Below, one piece after another: positions 1-13,500 of a stretch of DNA of 64,000 nucleotides. The stretch's first letter is position 1; each line of letters begins with the position of its first letter. The stretch is taken from NCBI GenBank assembly GCA_914767715.1, contig OU612074.1, positions 571,501 through 635,500 of the forward strand, read 5' to 3'. The position numbers and the translations under genes were made by a program. The DNA is from Membranipora membranacea (lineage: Eukaryota > Bryozoa > Gymnolaemata > Cheilostomatida > Membraniporidae). A model generated the notes under the pieces. It was not told the origin of the DNA, searched no databases, and saw only the letters and a list, made by a program, of their open reading frames with translations.

Positions 1-1347
1 TGTCCTAGAGTAGGTGCAGTTTTCTACTGCACTTAATACAACACTGCCATAAAAAATCTGACATTATCCATGGTCTAGAACCAAACAGAGCTGTTTGGAA
101 TAGGATAGCTGTGGAAAACACCGGATTAATTTCTGCGAGCCTTCGGGGTAATCAACCTTTTGGCTTGTTCAATGTATCCAATGAACCTTCTAAACTACAC
201 TAAAACCCCAATCTTGGGGATTAAACTCACAATACCAACAAAATCCCATTTGCACTAACAAACCACAAAGCTTCTCTATTTGTACAACACATTCAGGCAT
301 CATACGCTGCCGAAAGCAATATCGGCAGCGTGGATGAGTTTCAACGTTGCGAACAAACTTCAAAAGCTAGGTCAGCAATGGATGTTTATTTTGCGGTAAT
401 GACTTTTCTATACTTCAAATTGATACAGCTTCAAATTCCAAAGGAAAAATTGAACCCTCAATCAAAGTTTGTGAAATTAACTCAGAGGGAATTCTTAGAA
501 AGTTAAACTTTATTACCTATCTCAAATATTTATAGGAATTGTACAAACAGCATTTGTTCAAAATAAGATTTTGCTGATCAATTCTAAGAGATCAAAACAT
601 GTTCAGCAAACTACATCAACATGGCTTGCCCATTTCTAAATTTGTCCTGGCTTGATTAGTTATTGGTGCAATGCCGGCTTATTGCAAAGTTTAAAGCTTA
701 TCCCATATTTTGTAGTATTGGTGTATTGACCCCTTTACAAATTCTATTGTTGTTTAGCCATTGATTGGCAGCATATCTAAGTCTGGTTGCTGACTGTTTA
801 TCGACCATTCCTTTCTCTCGAGAGCACTCACAGAGCACTCACAGTTAATTATTTGAGTTCATTGCTGTGTGCACAGCTATATATGAATACTAATAGACGT
901 AATGAGTGATTCCTAATCGGTGAATGTCTGAAATTGAACCCGAAAATAAACATTGTATTTTGTATATGTTTAAAAAGTGAGCTATTTGTTGAGCGATAGT
1001 GTGCTCACTGTCCAATCGGGGATGCTCTTAATCTTCAAACATAAACCTGCAATTTGAAAATCATTCATTCCCAAACGGAAATTAAAGTTGGAGGGTACTC
1101 CAATGATATTTGATGGTGAATGACATTCTGTGTTCCGGCCTTGCCAATTCGAATAAAGCCCATTCACAAATACTTGCAATCCATTGGTGAAACATGTTAT
1201 GCTGCCAGCATTGAAAACACTACACAGACCTTCAATGTAGTTTATCCGATAAAATGACAGCCTAGTGTCCTAGAGGCTTTCATATATATACTTTTTATGA
1301 ACATGATTCGCCTTACATACTGATACCCCCCTTTACCTCTCTTGTAG
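1..1347 (+). other. Rootletin intron upstream of the first visible exon
   Basis: No rootletin coding sequence is seen. It ends in a usable acceptor (pyrimidine tract then cttgtag at 1341-1347). The only notable content is an open minus-strand segment at 982-1269, listed separately. Confidence 0.7.
982..1269 (-). pseudogene. Possible exon or relic of an unrelated protein, antisense in the rootletin intron
   Basis: On the minus strand an open frame of about 95 codons follows an acceptor-like ...cctctag and ends in TAG. It reads RLSFYRINYIEGLCSVFNAG, then segments including FTNGLQVFVNGLYSNWQG, NFNFRLGMNDFQIAG and LCLKIKSIPDW. The VFVNG core followed by a G/N-rich stretch and a hydrophobic FQIAGLCLKI strand resembles LamG/pentraxin-type beta-sandwich domains, but this is only resemblance. 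It could be a terminal exon of a nested gene, a retro-copied fragment, or chance. No partner exon was found. Confidence 0.3.
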
Positions 1348-1539
1348 TTGGAGCAGGCTCTGAAGTTAGCCGGAGGAGATTTATCAGGAGAGGATCTCGG
1401 TACACGTAACCTCGTACAGCAGAATATAGAGCTGAGGAAGAGACTAGACGAGGAACATCAAAACTATAAACGTAAACTACAAGCTTATCAGGACGGGCAG
1501 CAGAGACAGGCTTCTCTAGTGCAGAAACTACAAGCTAAG
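1348..1539 (+). CDS. CROCC: rootletin exon 1 (of window)
   Basis: 64 codons, phase 0 to 0. Starts LEQALKLAGGDLSGEDLG, ends QRQASLVQKLQAK. Donor AAG|gtacag. The last 9 bases and the donor are the seed of the large repeat array that follows. Confidence 0.93.
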
Positions 1540-4500
1540 GTACAGTTACAGGGTGGGGGGTTACAGGCTAAGGTAGAGTTAGGGGGGTTACAGTCCTACA
1601 GGCTAAGGTACAGTTACAAGGTGGGGGGTTACAGGCTAAGGTAGAGTTAGGGGGGTTACAGGCTAAGGTAGAGTTAGGGGGGTTACAGTCCTACAAGCTA
1701 AGGTACAGTTACAAGGTGGGGGGTTACAGGCTAAGGTAGAGTTACAGGGTGGGGGGTTACAGGCTAAGGTAGAGTTAGGGGGGTTACAAGCTAAGGTAGA
1801 GTTAGGGGGGTTACAGTCCTACAAGCTAAGGTACAGTTACAAGGTGGGGGGTTACAGGCTAAGGTAGAGTTACAGGGTGGGGGGTTACAGGCTAAGGTAG
1901 AGTTAAGGGGGTTACAGGCTAAGGTAGAGTTAGGGGGGTTACAGTCCTACAAGCTAAGGTAGAGTTACAAGGTGGGGGGTTACAGGCTAAGGTAGAGTTA
2001 CAGGGTGGGGGGTTACAGGCTAAGGTAGAGTTAGGGGGGTTACAAGCTAAGGTAGAGTTACAGGGTGGGGGGTTACAGGCTAAGGTAGAGTTAGGGGGGT
2101 TACAGGCTAAGGTAGAGTTAGGGGGGTTACAGTCCTACAAGCTAAGGTACAGTTACAAGGTGGGGGGTTACAGGCTAAGGTAGAGTTACAGGGTGGGGGG
2201 TTACAGGCTAAGGTAGAGTTAGGGGGTTACAGTCCTACAAGCTAAGGTACAGTTACAAGGTGGGGGGTTACAGGCTAAGGTAGAGTTAGGGGGGTTACAG
2301 TCCTACAAGCTAAGGTAGAGTTACAGGGTGGGGGGTTACAGGCTAAGGTAGAGTTAGGGGGGTTACAGGCTAAGGTAGAGTTACAGGGTGGGGGGTTACA
2401 GGCTAAGGTACAGTTACAGGGTGGGGGGTTACAGGCTAAGGTAGAGTTAGGGGGGTTACAGTCCTACAAGCTAAGGTACAGTTACAAGGTGGGGGGTTAC
2501 AGGCTAAGGTAGAGTTAGGGGGGTTACAGTCCTACAAGCTAAGGTAGAGTTACAGGGTGGGGGGTTACAGGCTAAGGTAGAGTTACAAGGTGGGGGGTTA
2601 CAGGCTAAGGTAGAGTTAGGGGGGTTACAGTCCTACAAGCTAAGGTACAGTTACAAGGTGGGGGGTTACAGGCTAAGGTAGAGTTACAGGGTGGGGGGTT
2701 ACAGGCTAAGGTAGAGTTAGGGGGTTACAGTCCTACAAGCTAAGGTACAGTTACAAGGTGGGGGGTTACAGGCTAAGGTAGAGTTAGGGGGGTTACAGTC
2801 CTACAAGCTAAGGTAGAGTTACAGGGTGGGGGGTTACAGGCTAAGGTAGAGTTAGGGGGGTTACAGGCTAAGGTAGAGTTAGGGGGGTTACAGTCCTACA
2901 AGCTAAGGTACAGTTACAAGGTGGGGGGTTACAGGCTAAGGTAGAGTTAGGGGGGTTACAGTCCTACAAGCTAAGGTACAGTTACAGGGTGGGGGGTTAC
3001 AGGCTAAGGTAGAGTTAGGGGGGTTACAGTCCTACAAGCTAAGGTAGAGTTACAGGGTGGGGGGTTACAGGCTAAGGTAGAGTTAGGGGGGTTACAGTCC
3101 TACAAGCTAAGGTACAGTTACAAGGTGGGGGGTTACAGGCTAAGGTAGAGTTACAGGGTGGGGGGTTACAGGCTAAGGTAGAGTTACAGGGTGGGGGGTT
3201 ACAGGCTAAGGTAGAGTTAGGGGGGTTACAGGCTAAGGTAGAGTTAGGGGGGTTACAGTCCTACAAGCTAAGGTAGAGTTACAGGGTGGGGGGTTACAGG
3301 CTAAGGTAGAGTTAGGGGGGTTACAGTCCTACAAGCTAAGGTACAGTTACAAGGTGGGGGGTTACAGGCTAAGGTAGAGTTACAGGGTGGGGGGTTACAG
3401 GCTAAGGTAGAGTTAGGGGGGTTACAGTCCTACAAGCTAAGGTAGAGTTACAGGGTGGGGGGTTACAGGCTAAGGTAGAGTTAGGGGGGTTACAGTCCTA
3501 CAAGCTAAGGTAGAGTTACAGGGTGGGGGGTTACAGGCTAAGGTAGAGTTACAGGGTGGGGGGTTACAGGCTAAGGTAGAGTTAGGGGGGTTACAGTCCT
3601 ACAAGCTAAGGTACAGTTACAAGGTGGGGGTTACAGGCTAAGGTAGAGTTAGGGGGGTTACAGTCCTACAAGCTAAGGTACAGTTACAAGGTGGGGGGTT
3701 ACAGGCTAAGGTAGAGTTACAGGGTGGGGGGTTACAGGCTAAGGTAGAGTTAGGGGGGTTACAGTCCTACAAGCTAAGGTAGAGTTACAGGGTGGGGGGT
3801 TACAGGCTAAGGTAGAGTTAGGGGGGTTACAGACTAAGGTAGAGTTACAGGGTGGGGGGTTACAGGCTAAGGTAGAGTTACAAGGTGGGGGTTACAGGCT
3901 AAGGTAGAGTTACAGGGTGGGGGGTTACAGGCTAAGGTAGAGTTAGGGGGGTTACAGTCCTACAAGCTAAGGTACAGTTACAAGGTGGGGGTTACAGGCT
4001 AAGGTAGAGTTACAAGGTGGGGGGTTACAGGCTAAGGTAGAGTTAGGGGGGTTACAGGCTAAGGTAGAGTTAGGGGGGTTACAGTCCTACAAGCTAAGGT
4101 AGAGTTACAAGGTGGGGGTTACAGGCTAAGGTAGAGTTACAAGGTGGGGGGTTACAGGCTAAGGTAGAGTTAGGGGGGTTACAGGCTAAGGTAGAGTTAG
4201 GGGGTTACAGGCTAAGGTAGAGTTAGGGGGGTTACAGTCCTACAAGCTAAGGTACAGTTACAAGGTGGGGGTTACAGGCTAAGGTAGAGTTACAGGGTGG
4301 GGGGTTACAGGCTAAGGTAGAGTTAGGGGGGTTACAGTCCTACAAGCTAAGGTAGAGTTACAAGGTGGGGGTTACAGGCTAAGGTAGAGTTACAGGGTGG
4401 GGGGTTACAGGCTAAGGTAGAGTTAGGGGGGTTACAGTCCTACAAGCTAAGGTACAGTTACAAGGTGGGGGGTTACAGTCCTACAAGCTAAGGTAGAGTT

Positions 4501-7500
4501 ACAAGGTGGGGGGTTACAGGCTAAGGTAGAGTTAGGGGGGTTACAGTCCTACAAGCTAAGGTACAGTTACAAGGTGGGGGTTACAGGCTAAGGTAGAGTT
4601 ACAGGGTGGGGGGTTACAGGCTAAGGTAGAGTTAGGGGGGTTACAGTCCTACAAGCTAAGGTAGAGTTACAAGGTGGGGGTTACAGGCTAAGGTAGAGTT
4701 ACAGGGTGGGGGGTTACAGGCTAAGGTAGAGTTAGGGGGGTTACAGTCCTACAAGCTAAGGTACAGTTACAAGGTGGGGGGTTACAGGCTAAGGTAGAGT
4801 TAGGGGGGTTACAGTCCTACAAGCTAAGGTAGAGTTACAAGGTGGGGGTTACAGGCTAAGGTAGAGTTACAGGGTGGGGGGTTACAGGCTAAGGTAGAGT
4901 TAGGGGGGTTACAGTCCTACAAGCTAAGGTACAGTTACAAGGTGGGGGTTACAGGCTAAGGTAGAGTTACAGGGTGGGGGGTTACAGGCTAAGGTAGAGT
5001 TAGGGGGGTTACAGTCCTACAAGCTAAGGTAGAGTTACAAGGTGGGGGTTACAGGCTAAGGTAGAGTTACAGGGTGGGGGGTTACAGGCTAAGGTAGAGT
5101 TAGGGGGGTTACAGTCCTACAAGCTAAGGTAGAGTTACAAGGTGGGGGTTACAGGCTAAGGTAGAGTTACAGGGTGGGGGGTTACAGGCTAAGGTAGAGT
5201 TAGGGGGGTTACAGGCTAAGGTAGAGTTAGGGGGGTTACAGTCCTACAAGCTAAGGTACAGTTACAAGGTGGGGGGTTACAGGCTAAGGTAGAGTTAGGG
5301 GGGTTACAGTCCTACAAGCTAAGGTAGAGTTACAAGGTGGGGGGTTACAGGCTAAGGTAGAGTTACAGGGTGGGGGGTTACAGGCTAAGGTAGAGTTAGG
5401 GGGGTTACAGTCCTACAAGCTAAGGTAGAGTTACAGGGTGGGGGGTTACAGGCTAAGGTAGAGTTAGGGGGGTTACAGTCCTACAAGCTAAGGTAGAGTT
5501 ACAGGGTGGGGGGTTACAGTCCTACAAGCTAAGGTACAGTTACAAGGTGGGGGTTACAGGCTAAGGTAGAGTTACAGGGTGGGGGGTTACAGGCTAAGGT
5601 AGAGTTACAGGGTGGGGGGTTACAGTCCTACTTTGGCTAGAGATAGTCTCAAGTGGCACTCAACTGATAAAGCGTTTGGTAACCACAGGAATATCTTTGA
5701 TGCCGTTTGTCTTAGAACCATATCTATTGGTGGCTAAGGTATCCTATCTTGTCTCGTGTCTAGTATTCCAGACTTACTTGCTCTAGTACCCGATGGTATT
5801 TCATTTGGTTACGACGCAGTCCAAAACACAATGATAAATAAAACATTGACTGACTGCGTGTGTTCTTGAGTGCATTGAAGGGATACAAGATTGATGTCAG
5901 AGTCTATCCTACCTGCTATACAAGGCATATTCATCACTATCAGTGTGATTCAAAGCTGTGCTTTATTGGCTGTAAGCATTCAAATGATGAGTAGTCTGGC
6001 CTTTGAATCCTGAACTTATCCTATTACTCTGTCTGTTGATTTTAGGTCCTACAGTATAAGAAGAAATGTGGAGAATTAGAATATCAATGTAAACTTAAAG
6101 ACGACCAGCTCAAACGCGCAGTAAGTGTATCCAGCAAGCAGCTCCTTGTAACACTTATATCAGGGAGTTTCACTCAAACTTCCTGCTTGAATGATGATGA
6201 ATGTATTTGCAGACTTATTTGAGTAGTTGTGTTCTCATTGATATTAAGCAGACAATTTCTCTACTCCGTGTTAGATTGATTGTCTAGATGAAGCTTCAAA
6301 CACAAAACAGTTCCCTGGTCCTATTTCGTGATTTATATCTGCTGATATTACTTGCTTTCATAATAAGGCGCTTGTATTTGTCCAACTAAAATATTGTATC
6401 ACTTTATGCTGGCTCTGACACTGGATTATAATATTATTGATATTTGTTTTCACTTACAAAGGAACCTTGGGTAACTATTTCTTATATATTTCATGACATA
6501 CCCTCTCCCTCGTCATCAAACCAGTGAATAACTTTCTAAACGACCCCTTCTATGCACATCTTCGTCTATAAGAAGCAAAATATTTATTGAGTAAATTGAA
6601 CACACTAATTCCGTCTGGTTATGCTGTGATTACCAATTTTACTGAAATAATGAAGTCTTCTTGTTGCGAGTATGATAATGATCAACTGGTTCTTCTTTTT
6701 GATAAGAAATTGGCTATAGGTATATGTTTGGTACTGTCTGGTTACCGGTGGACACGTTTGATTTTGGGTGTCTGGGTTGGTGTCTTTGCATGTTAAATTT
6801 GAACCAACAATATAATGGAAACTATACTGTGAATACGAAGATCAACGCTTGGGATTCACTTAACTTGACACTTAATTTTGAGTGTTGATTTGTATGATTT
6901 GCTTATTTAGCTGAAGGATACGACAGACACTTTACAGTCTAGATTAGAGAACACAGAAGCCAAACTAAGAGCGGTAGAACTTGATCACTCGATGGATGTC
7001 GATACAGCTCTAGTCAAACTGGAGGAGGTTAGTCTAACTAATGTTGTAGAAATCAAACATGGCATCTATCCTGTATTAACTATAGTTATTTCGATTTTAT
7101 TGCGATGAGATCTTTTTGTCATAAATATAAATCCATAGTCTAGTTAGGTACGCTCTGAGCAGTGCGAGATATATTATACAGACAGGGTTCTCAGGCTCTG
7201 TTTAGTTATTTGCAGTTACCTTTTAAAGCTACCTTTTCAAGCAGACTCTAGTAATAGCAGGCTGATATATAGAATACATTAGACTTTTATTACTCTCTGT
7301 ACTATCCTATTTTATCCCTTTCTTTCTGTTACTATGTAGGAGCAGCAGAGAGCGGCCTCTCTAGCTCATGTCAACTCTATGCTGAGGGAGCAGCTGGATC
7401 AGGCTACAGCAGCCAATCAGAACCTGACAGCTGACATACACAGACTCACTAATGATTGGCAGAGAGCCAGAGAAGAGCTTGAGGCTAAGGAGGGAGAATG

Positions 7501-10500
7501 GAGAGATGAGGTAATGAATATACTACTGTATATACCCTACAGATATACTACTGTAAATACCCTACATATATACTACTATAAATACCCTACAGATATACTA
7601 CTGTAAATACCCTACAGATATACTACTGTAAATACCCTACAGATATACTACTGTAAATACCCTACATATATACTACTGTAAATACCCTACAGATATACTA
7701 CTGTAAATACCCTACAGATATACTACTGTAATTATCCTACAGGATGGGAAATTGGATCGATTTAACGTTTTGCTAATTGAAAATTTGTTACTTAATTCCA
7801 CTCATCATCGGATTTGACATTATTTTTAAAATTTCTCAACTCAACGAATAAAGATGAATAAGTTCAAAAATTTGAGGACAGGCAAAAAAAAATATTACGT
7901 TTGGCAGTCCATGTGATAGGTCAATGAAGTTATTCGTCGTATTTTAATATTTTTCTCACTGGGGAAAGCACTATTGTGTAGGCATGCTAACAACAACTTG
8001 TCTTGCCGATAAAAGAAATATTGAACTAAAGAGACCTTACAGCCTTTCCTCTTCTACACTTTGCCGGTGAATTATCTGTGAGCGATGCTTTCTCATGGGT
8101 ATGCGTGTATTTGTAGGAGCAGTCCTTCAACGAGTACTTCTCTGCCGAGCACTCTCGTCTGCTGAACTTATGGCGTGCCGTCGTGTCGTTCCGTCGTCAG
8201 TTCACAGAGATGAAGAGTGCGACAGAGCGTGACCTGTCTCATGTCAGAGCTGACCTGAGTAAGGTTCATCGTAGTATGCACTCTGCGTGTCTCAATCTCA
8301 ACGCTAATCAGAGGAGTAAGGACACCAAGTCATCTGTCGCTTCCGACAAGGTGAGAGTTTATTATAAATTTTGGGGAGATATTTTCATGTTACAATGGAC
8401 CAAGAAGCCTTCAATGGTTCCATATCTAGAGGTTGTTTAGTGAATAAATGCCTAAATGTTTGTATGCGACTTCTTGCTGTAGGTGTATATGGCTTGTCTG
8501 AATCCTTTACTTCCATTCATAATGTATTAATGCTTAGGCCAGGCATGGTATGTTTATGTTTATTTTCTCAGTCCATGACAGCAGGGAGGGTGATGACAGA
8601 GATAATTAATACACATCCATCCAACACTACATATTAAGAGTTGTCTCCTTTATATCAAGCCACAGATAACTCCCGAAATGGTTGTAACATCTATCATAGT
8701 AAATGTTTGTTTATTACTTATTATTTTTCGCTTTCTTTAGGAGAAGTCCAGTCTGGATGAGTTGGTGAGAGAGAAGACTAGAGCTTGTATAGACTTACAG
8801 AGTAGACTAGACTCACTCACTGATGAACAAAACAGCAGGTAAGTTATAGCTTAACATTATACAGTGGAGGATAATTGTATGCAGGAATGCCTTGTTCTAC
8901 ATTCTGTCTACCTACATGAACAGCGCCTCATTGTAAACCAGTTAAAGCTAGCGGTTTTCATAAAGATTGTTGTTCATAATATGAAGTCACCCTGGATAGA
9001 GTGCAAACAATTAGAAGATATCCGCATGTCAATATGTTTGAGCAGCTCTGTAAACGCTATCTCAGAGTACTGAACAGCATGAAAAATAATACTTATATTT
9101 ACAATCTAAAAACAATGAGGAGACGAAACAATCACGATCGTTGGTTTAGATGTAATTAATGTAATTTGTTTATATAGAATTAATGAGATGACGGTGGCTA
9201 ACGAGAGGCTGAAGATACAGGTAGCTGAGAAGGAGAAGTCTCTATCAGCGTTACAGCGTAACGTGTCAGCGCTCGAGTCACAGGTCGCTGCTGATCAGAC
9301 CGAGAGTGATAACGCTAAAACTCTGAGAGAAGAGACTGAGAACCTACACGCTGCTCTCAGGTAAGATACGGGCTTCAGTACTGAGTGTTAGGGTCTAAAG
9401 CTAAAACTCGGAGAGAAGAGACTGAGAATCTACACGCTGCTCTCAGGTAAGATACGGGCTTCAGTACTGAGTGTTAGGGTCTAAAGCTAAAATTCGGAGA
9501 GAAGAGACTGAGAATCTACACGCTGCTCTCAGGTAAGATACGGGCTTCAGTACTGAGTGTTAGGGTCTAAAGCTAAAATTCGGAGAGAAGAGACTGAGAA
9601 CCTACACGCTGCTCTCAGGTAAGATACGGGCGTCAGTACTGCGTGTAAGGGTCTAAAGCTAAAACTCTGAGAGAAGAGACTGAGAACCTACACGCTGCTC
9701 TCAGGTAAGGAGAGGGGTGCCTGTAGTGAGTGTTAGGGTCTGAGGATGAGGCGCTAAAGGTGTGGATCTGTTATAGGGCCTGCAGTTATCAATATTGGTG
9801 GGCAGCAATCCCAGATTAAATGGGACAGAACCCCTACAGTTTTGTAAAATTGCATTGTGAGCGCTTTCATGTAAGGTTATTCAGTACCACAGATTGTAAA
9901 ACTACATCATCGGATTAGTGTATCAGGGATTAGTGTATCAGGGATTAGTGTGTCAGGGATTAGTGTATCAGGGATTAGTGTATCAGGGATTAGTGTGTCA
10001 GGGATTAGTGTATCAGGGATTAGTGTATCAGGGATTAGTGTATCAGGGATTAGTGTATCAGGGATTAATGTATCAGGGATTAGTGTATCAGGGATTAGTG
10101 TATCGGGGATGAGTGTATCGGGGATTAGTGTATCGGGGATTAGTGTATCGGGGATTAGTGTATCGGGGATTAGTGTATCGGGGATTAGTGTTTCGGGGAT
10201 TAGTGTATCGGGGATTAGTGTATCGGGGATTAGTGTATCGGGGATTAGTGTATCGGGGATTAGTGTATCGGGGATTAGTGTATCGGGGATTAGTGTATCG
10301 GGGATTAGTGTATCGGGGATTAGTGTATCGGGGATTAGTGTATCGGGGATTAGTGTATCGGGGATTAGTGTATCGGGGATTAGTGTATCGGGGATTAGTG
10401 TATCGGGGATTAGTGTATCGGGGATTAGTGTATCAGGGATTAGTGTATCAGGGATTAGTGTATCAGGGATAAGTGTATCAGAGTAAGGTGTGTCTATATA

Positions 10501-13500
10501 TCATACATCACTTCATATCATCTCAGAAACTCATCTAACTTTTCGTGAACTGATATAAACATGGGGTCACCTGGCATGTTTTTTGCAGATCACGGAAGGT
10601 GTTTTGGGTTTGATGTAAGATATTGATTATTGAGGAAATAATCCTGCAAAAAGAACTTGCGCTCACCTGAATGATTTATTATCTCCTATATTGTACATTT
10701 CTTTCTCACAGGGACATAGCCCAGGCTGTGATTAATGACGCTGATCACTCCAGAGTTGATGATGACGCTGATGAGAGTATAAGTTATAGAACAGCTCGAT
10801 CTCCCAGCCCTGTACAAAGATCTCCTAGACAATCATCAAGAGCCAAGTACGTACCATCACTCCTCACATTTACCAGTTGACCCTAAATGATAACTCATAA
10901 TATCTCATAGGCTGCTATCTAAGAAAACATGTTGTCTTATTGAGAAAGGAAGATATATTCATCAGAGCTTGTATAGTAAGCGGATACTGGCTACGTATTA
11001 GTCTGAGCCCCTAGACACTTGTCCCCTGTCTTATGCCCCCGACAGTCGAAGACATCCTTTTGGCCAATCCAAAATCAACTTGAATATTGATTGGCTGTAA
11101 AGAATTATAATCAGTTCCTAATATCTCACAATGTCTATCTCTGAATTCGTTTTTTTGATGATGGCAGTTTTACTTAGAGGATCTAGATATTGCCAATGGT
11201 ATATTTTTCTTGTTATGTTAAAGTGGCTCATTGAGGAAAAAGTTGTCTCCTCTGTCACCATTGTCTGAACTTGGGTCAATGCTGGATGAGTAAGTTAAAA
11301 GCTAACCTGCTCACCCCCCCTCCCCCCAGTTCTACATATAGTTATAAGGTTCAGTCATAGACTTAATAATAGTTTTTCATTATTAAGTCTATGGGTTCAG
11401 GTCTTCTCCCCTCCCTGCTACTCTGCTAAAATGAGAAAAACGGTGATGCATGGCTTTCTGAAATACTGCAAAATAATGCTGCTCTATATGGTGAAGGATA
11501 GTTTGTGTAGAAACCCATGGGGAACTTGTGTTACTCGGAGGGGGAACTACTATTAAGGCTAGGCTTTCCCCTGCTTGTTACCTTGATTATTTCCTCTGAT
11601 AACACTTAAGCTAAACTAACTGGTGATGGATCTCAAGAACATGTAACATGTGGCGGTATTTCTCATGCGATGGTTCTGGGTTTGGGACAAACATCTTTAC
11701 TTCTCCATGCACAGAGGGTTATTTGGTTATACTATCATAGCGGCAAGCAATGTTAAATAATTTATTGGAGTAATGCATTTACAGAGGTGCTGTTTGTATA
11801 TAATGGCTCTATAAATACAATATATAAAAGAATGGGAGCTGCAGAATCACTTCTTAAGGGTTTCACACGCCTTGTGGTCCTCTCAAATACTCTATCAAGC
11901 AAAAAACCGTGAATCACACCATTCAAGGCATACAAACAAGTCTGCTAATATAGAATGTAGAATATATAGTACTATGATGAGTCAACCAAGGCCTACTCCC
12001 CCCACCACTGTAGGAGATCGTACGCTCACCTCCTGATATCGTGTTTTAGATCCCGATCACCTCAGAGAGCCAGATCTCCAGCCTTTGCTGACTCCACATT
12101 CTCTGCTGTCCAAGCAGCTCTCAACAAGCGTCAGTTACAGGTTAGTCTGATAATCTGTGTACTATAGTCTGATAAAACCTCTCATATAGTTTAGTTGCTG
12201 ACAATCAGACACAATAGCTAAAGGGTTTGTCTTATATAACTGGAGATCCCCCTCCGATTTCAACGAAACCAACTTGGCTGCTATACTACCCTATATGGGC
12301 ATCCTGTGATTCCCAAAACTTGACAAACAGGTCATATTTTTTGCCTCAAAAAAACCTATAACCACTCCCTTGAAACCTTGTTTCCAGTGACTAAATTTGT
12401 AAAATCATTTCTGCTTGTTATGATAGCCTGAGGACCCATTTGTATCACATCTTTTATTTCAGGTATCAGAGCTACGTGCCCGTCTTAACTCAGCTCGGGA
12501 TACTAATGAGCACCTGGGTAAAGAGCTAGGAGAGAAGGAGGCCAGTTACAGACAGATTGAGGGACGTCTCATGGAGTATAAGGAACAAGTGGACTCAGCG
12601 TAAGTCATCAATACAGATATATCAATAAGTATCACAGATACAACTCTATAAGTAAACTTATAAAGTTATTCAAAGTATTAGGCTTTTTAAATCCAAAAGT
12701 TTTTCAATACGTAAAACCTGTTTACAGTTTGACCACGCAGGTATTGTTAAACTCAGGTCCTAAAACCAATGCCTATACAATATCATTTGCAATTTCACAT
12801 TGGCATTGACTTCCTCATCCCCCCCCCCCCCAGTACAATCGGTAATCTGATTTTGCTTGATTACCTCTATTCAAGGGGTCAGCAAACCACTATAGAACTC
12901 CTGCTTTACATTCAGTCTTTTGCTGCCAGTAAACTACGAATCCACAATATATGTAATTAAATAAAATAGCCTAAGCACACAAACTAGCTACAAAACCCTT
13001 GTGACTAGAGATTTACTGTGTTGATATCCGAGTTAGTAGTGCTTTATTAGTTGGATAGTTATATTCATACTTACCCATTCCGTTATACAGTAAGAGAGAG
13101 CAGGACGCCAGTGATAGAGATCGGCAGCGATATAAGAGTCAGCTCGATGTAACAGGAAGTGAGAAAGGACAGCTAGAGAAGCTCCGCCTACAACTCAATG
13201 AACAGGTACGAGATAGATTCTGATTAACTTATTGTTTGTAAGGGGGTTAAACTTGAGAATTGTGGGGCGGCGTAACGCCATCGGAACGTGTAGAGGCATT
13301 GATTAACTGTCCATAATCCAGGTTTTTTGTTCATAACTCAATCAATCTTGATCGGATTTTGAATTTTAAAATTGATTTACGATTAGCAGCATCTTGTTAT
13401 CAACTTGATGCTATTCATTCTTTTTTGCCTCAAATTAGTACCAAACTGTTCAGGACAAGCTGTAGACTCTATTGTAATTTTCAAACTCCAAATCCGATCA

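Noticed and set aside
1531-5631. CRISPR-like spaced repeats
   Set aside because: Units are head-to-tail with no unique spacers, the genome is animal, and the units derive from a splice junction.
9950-10486. Long open frame of repeated ISVSG
   Set aside because: It is created by a 15-bp minisatellite without stops inside a rootletin intron and shows no conservation or splice evidence.
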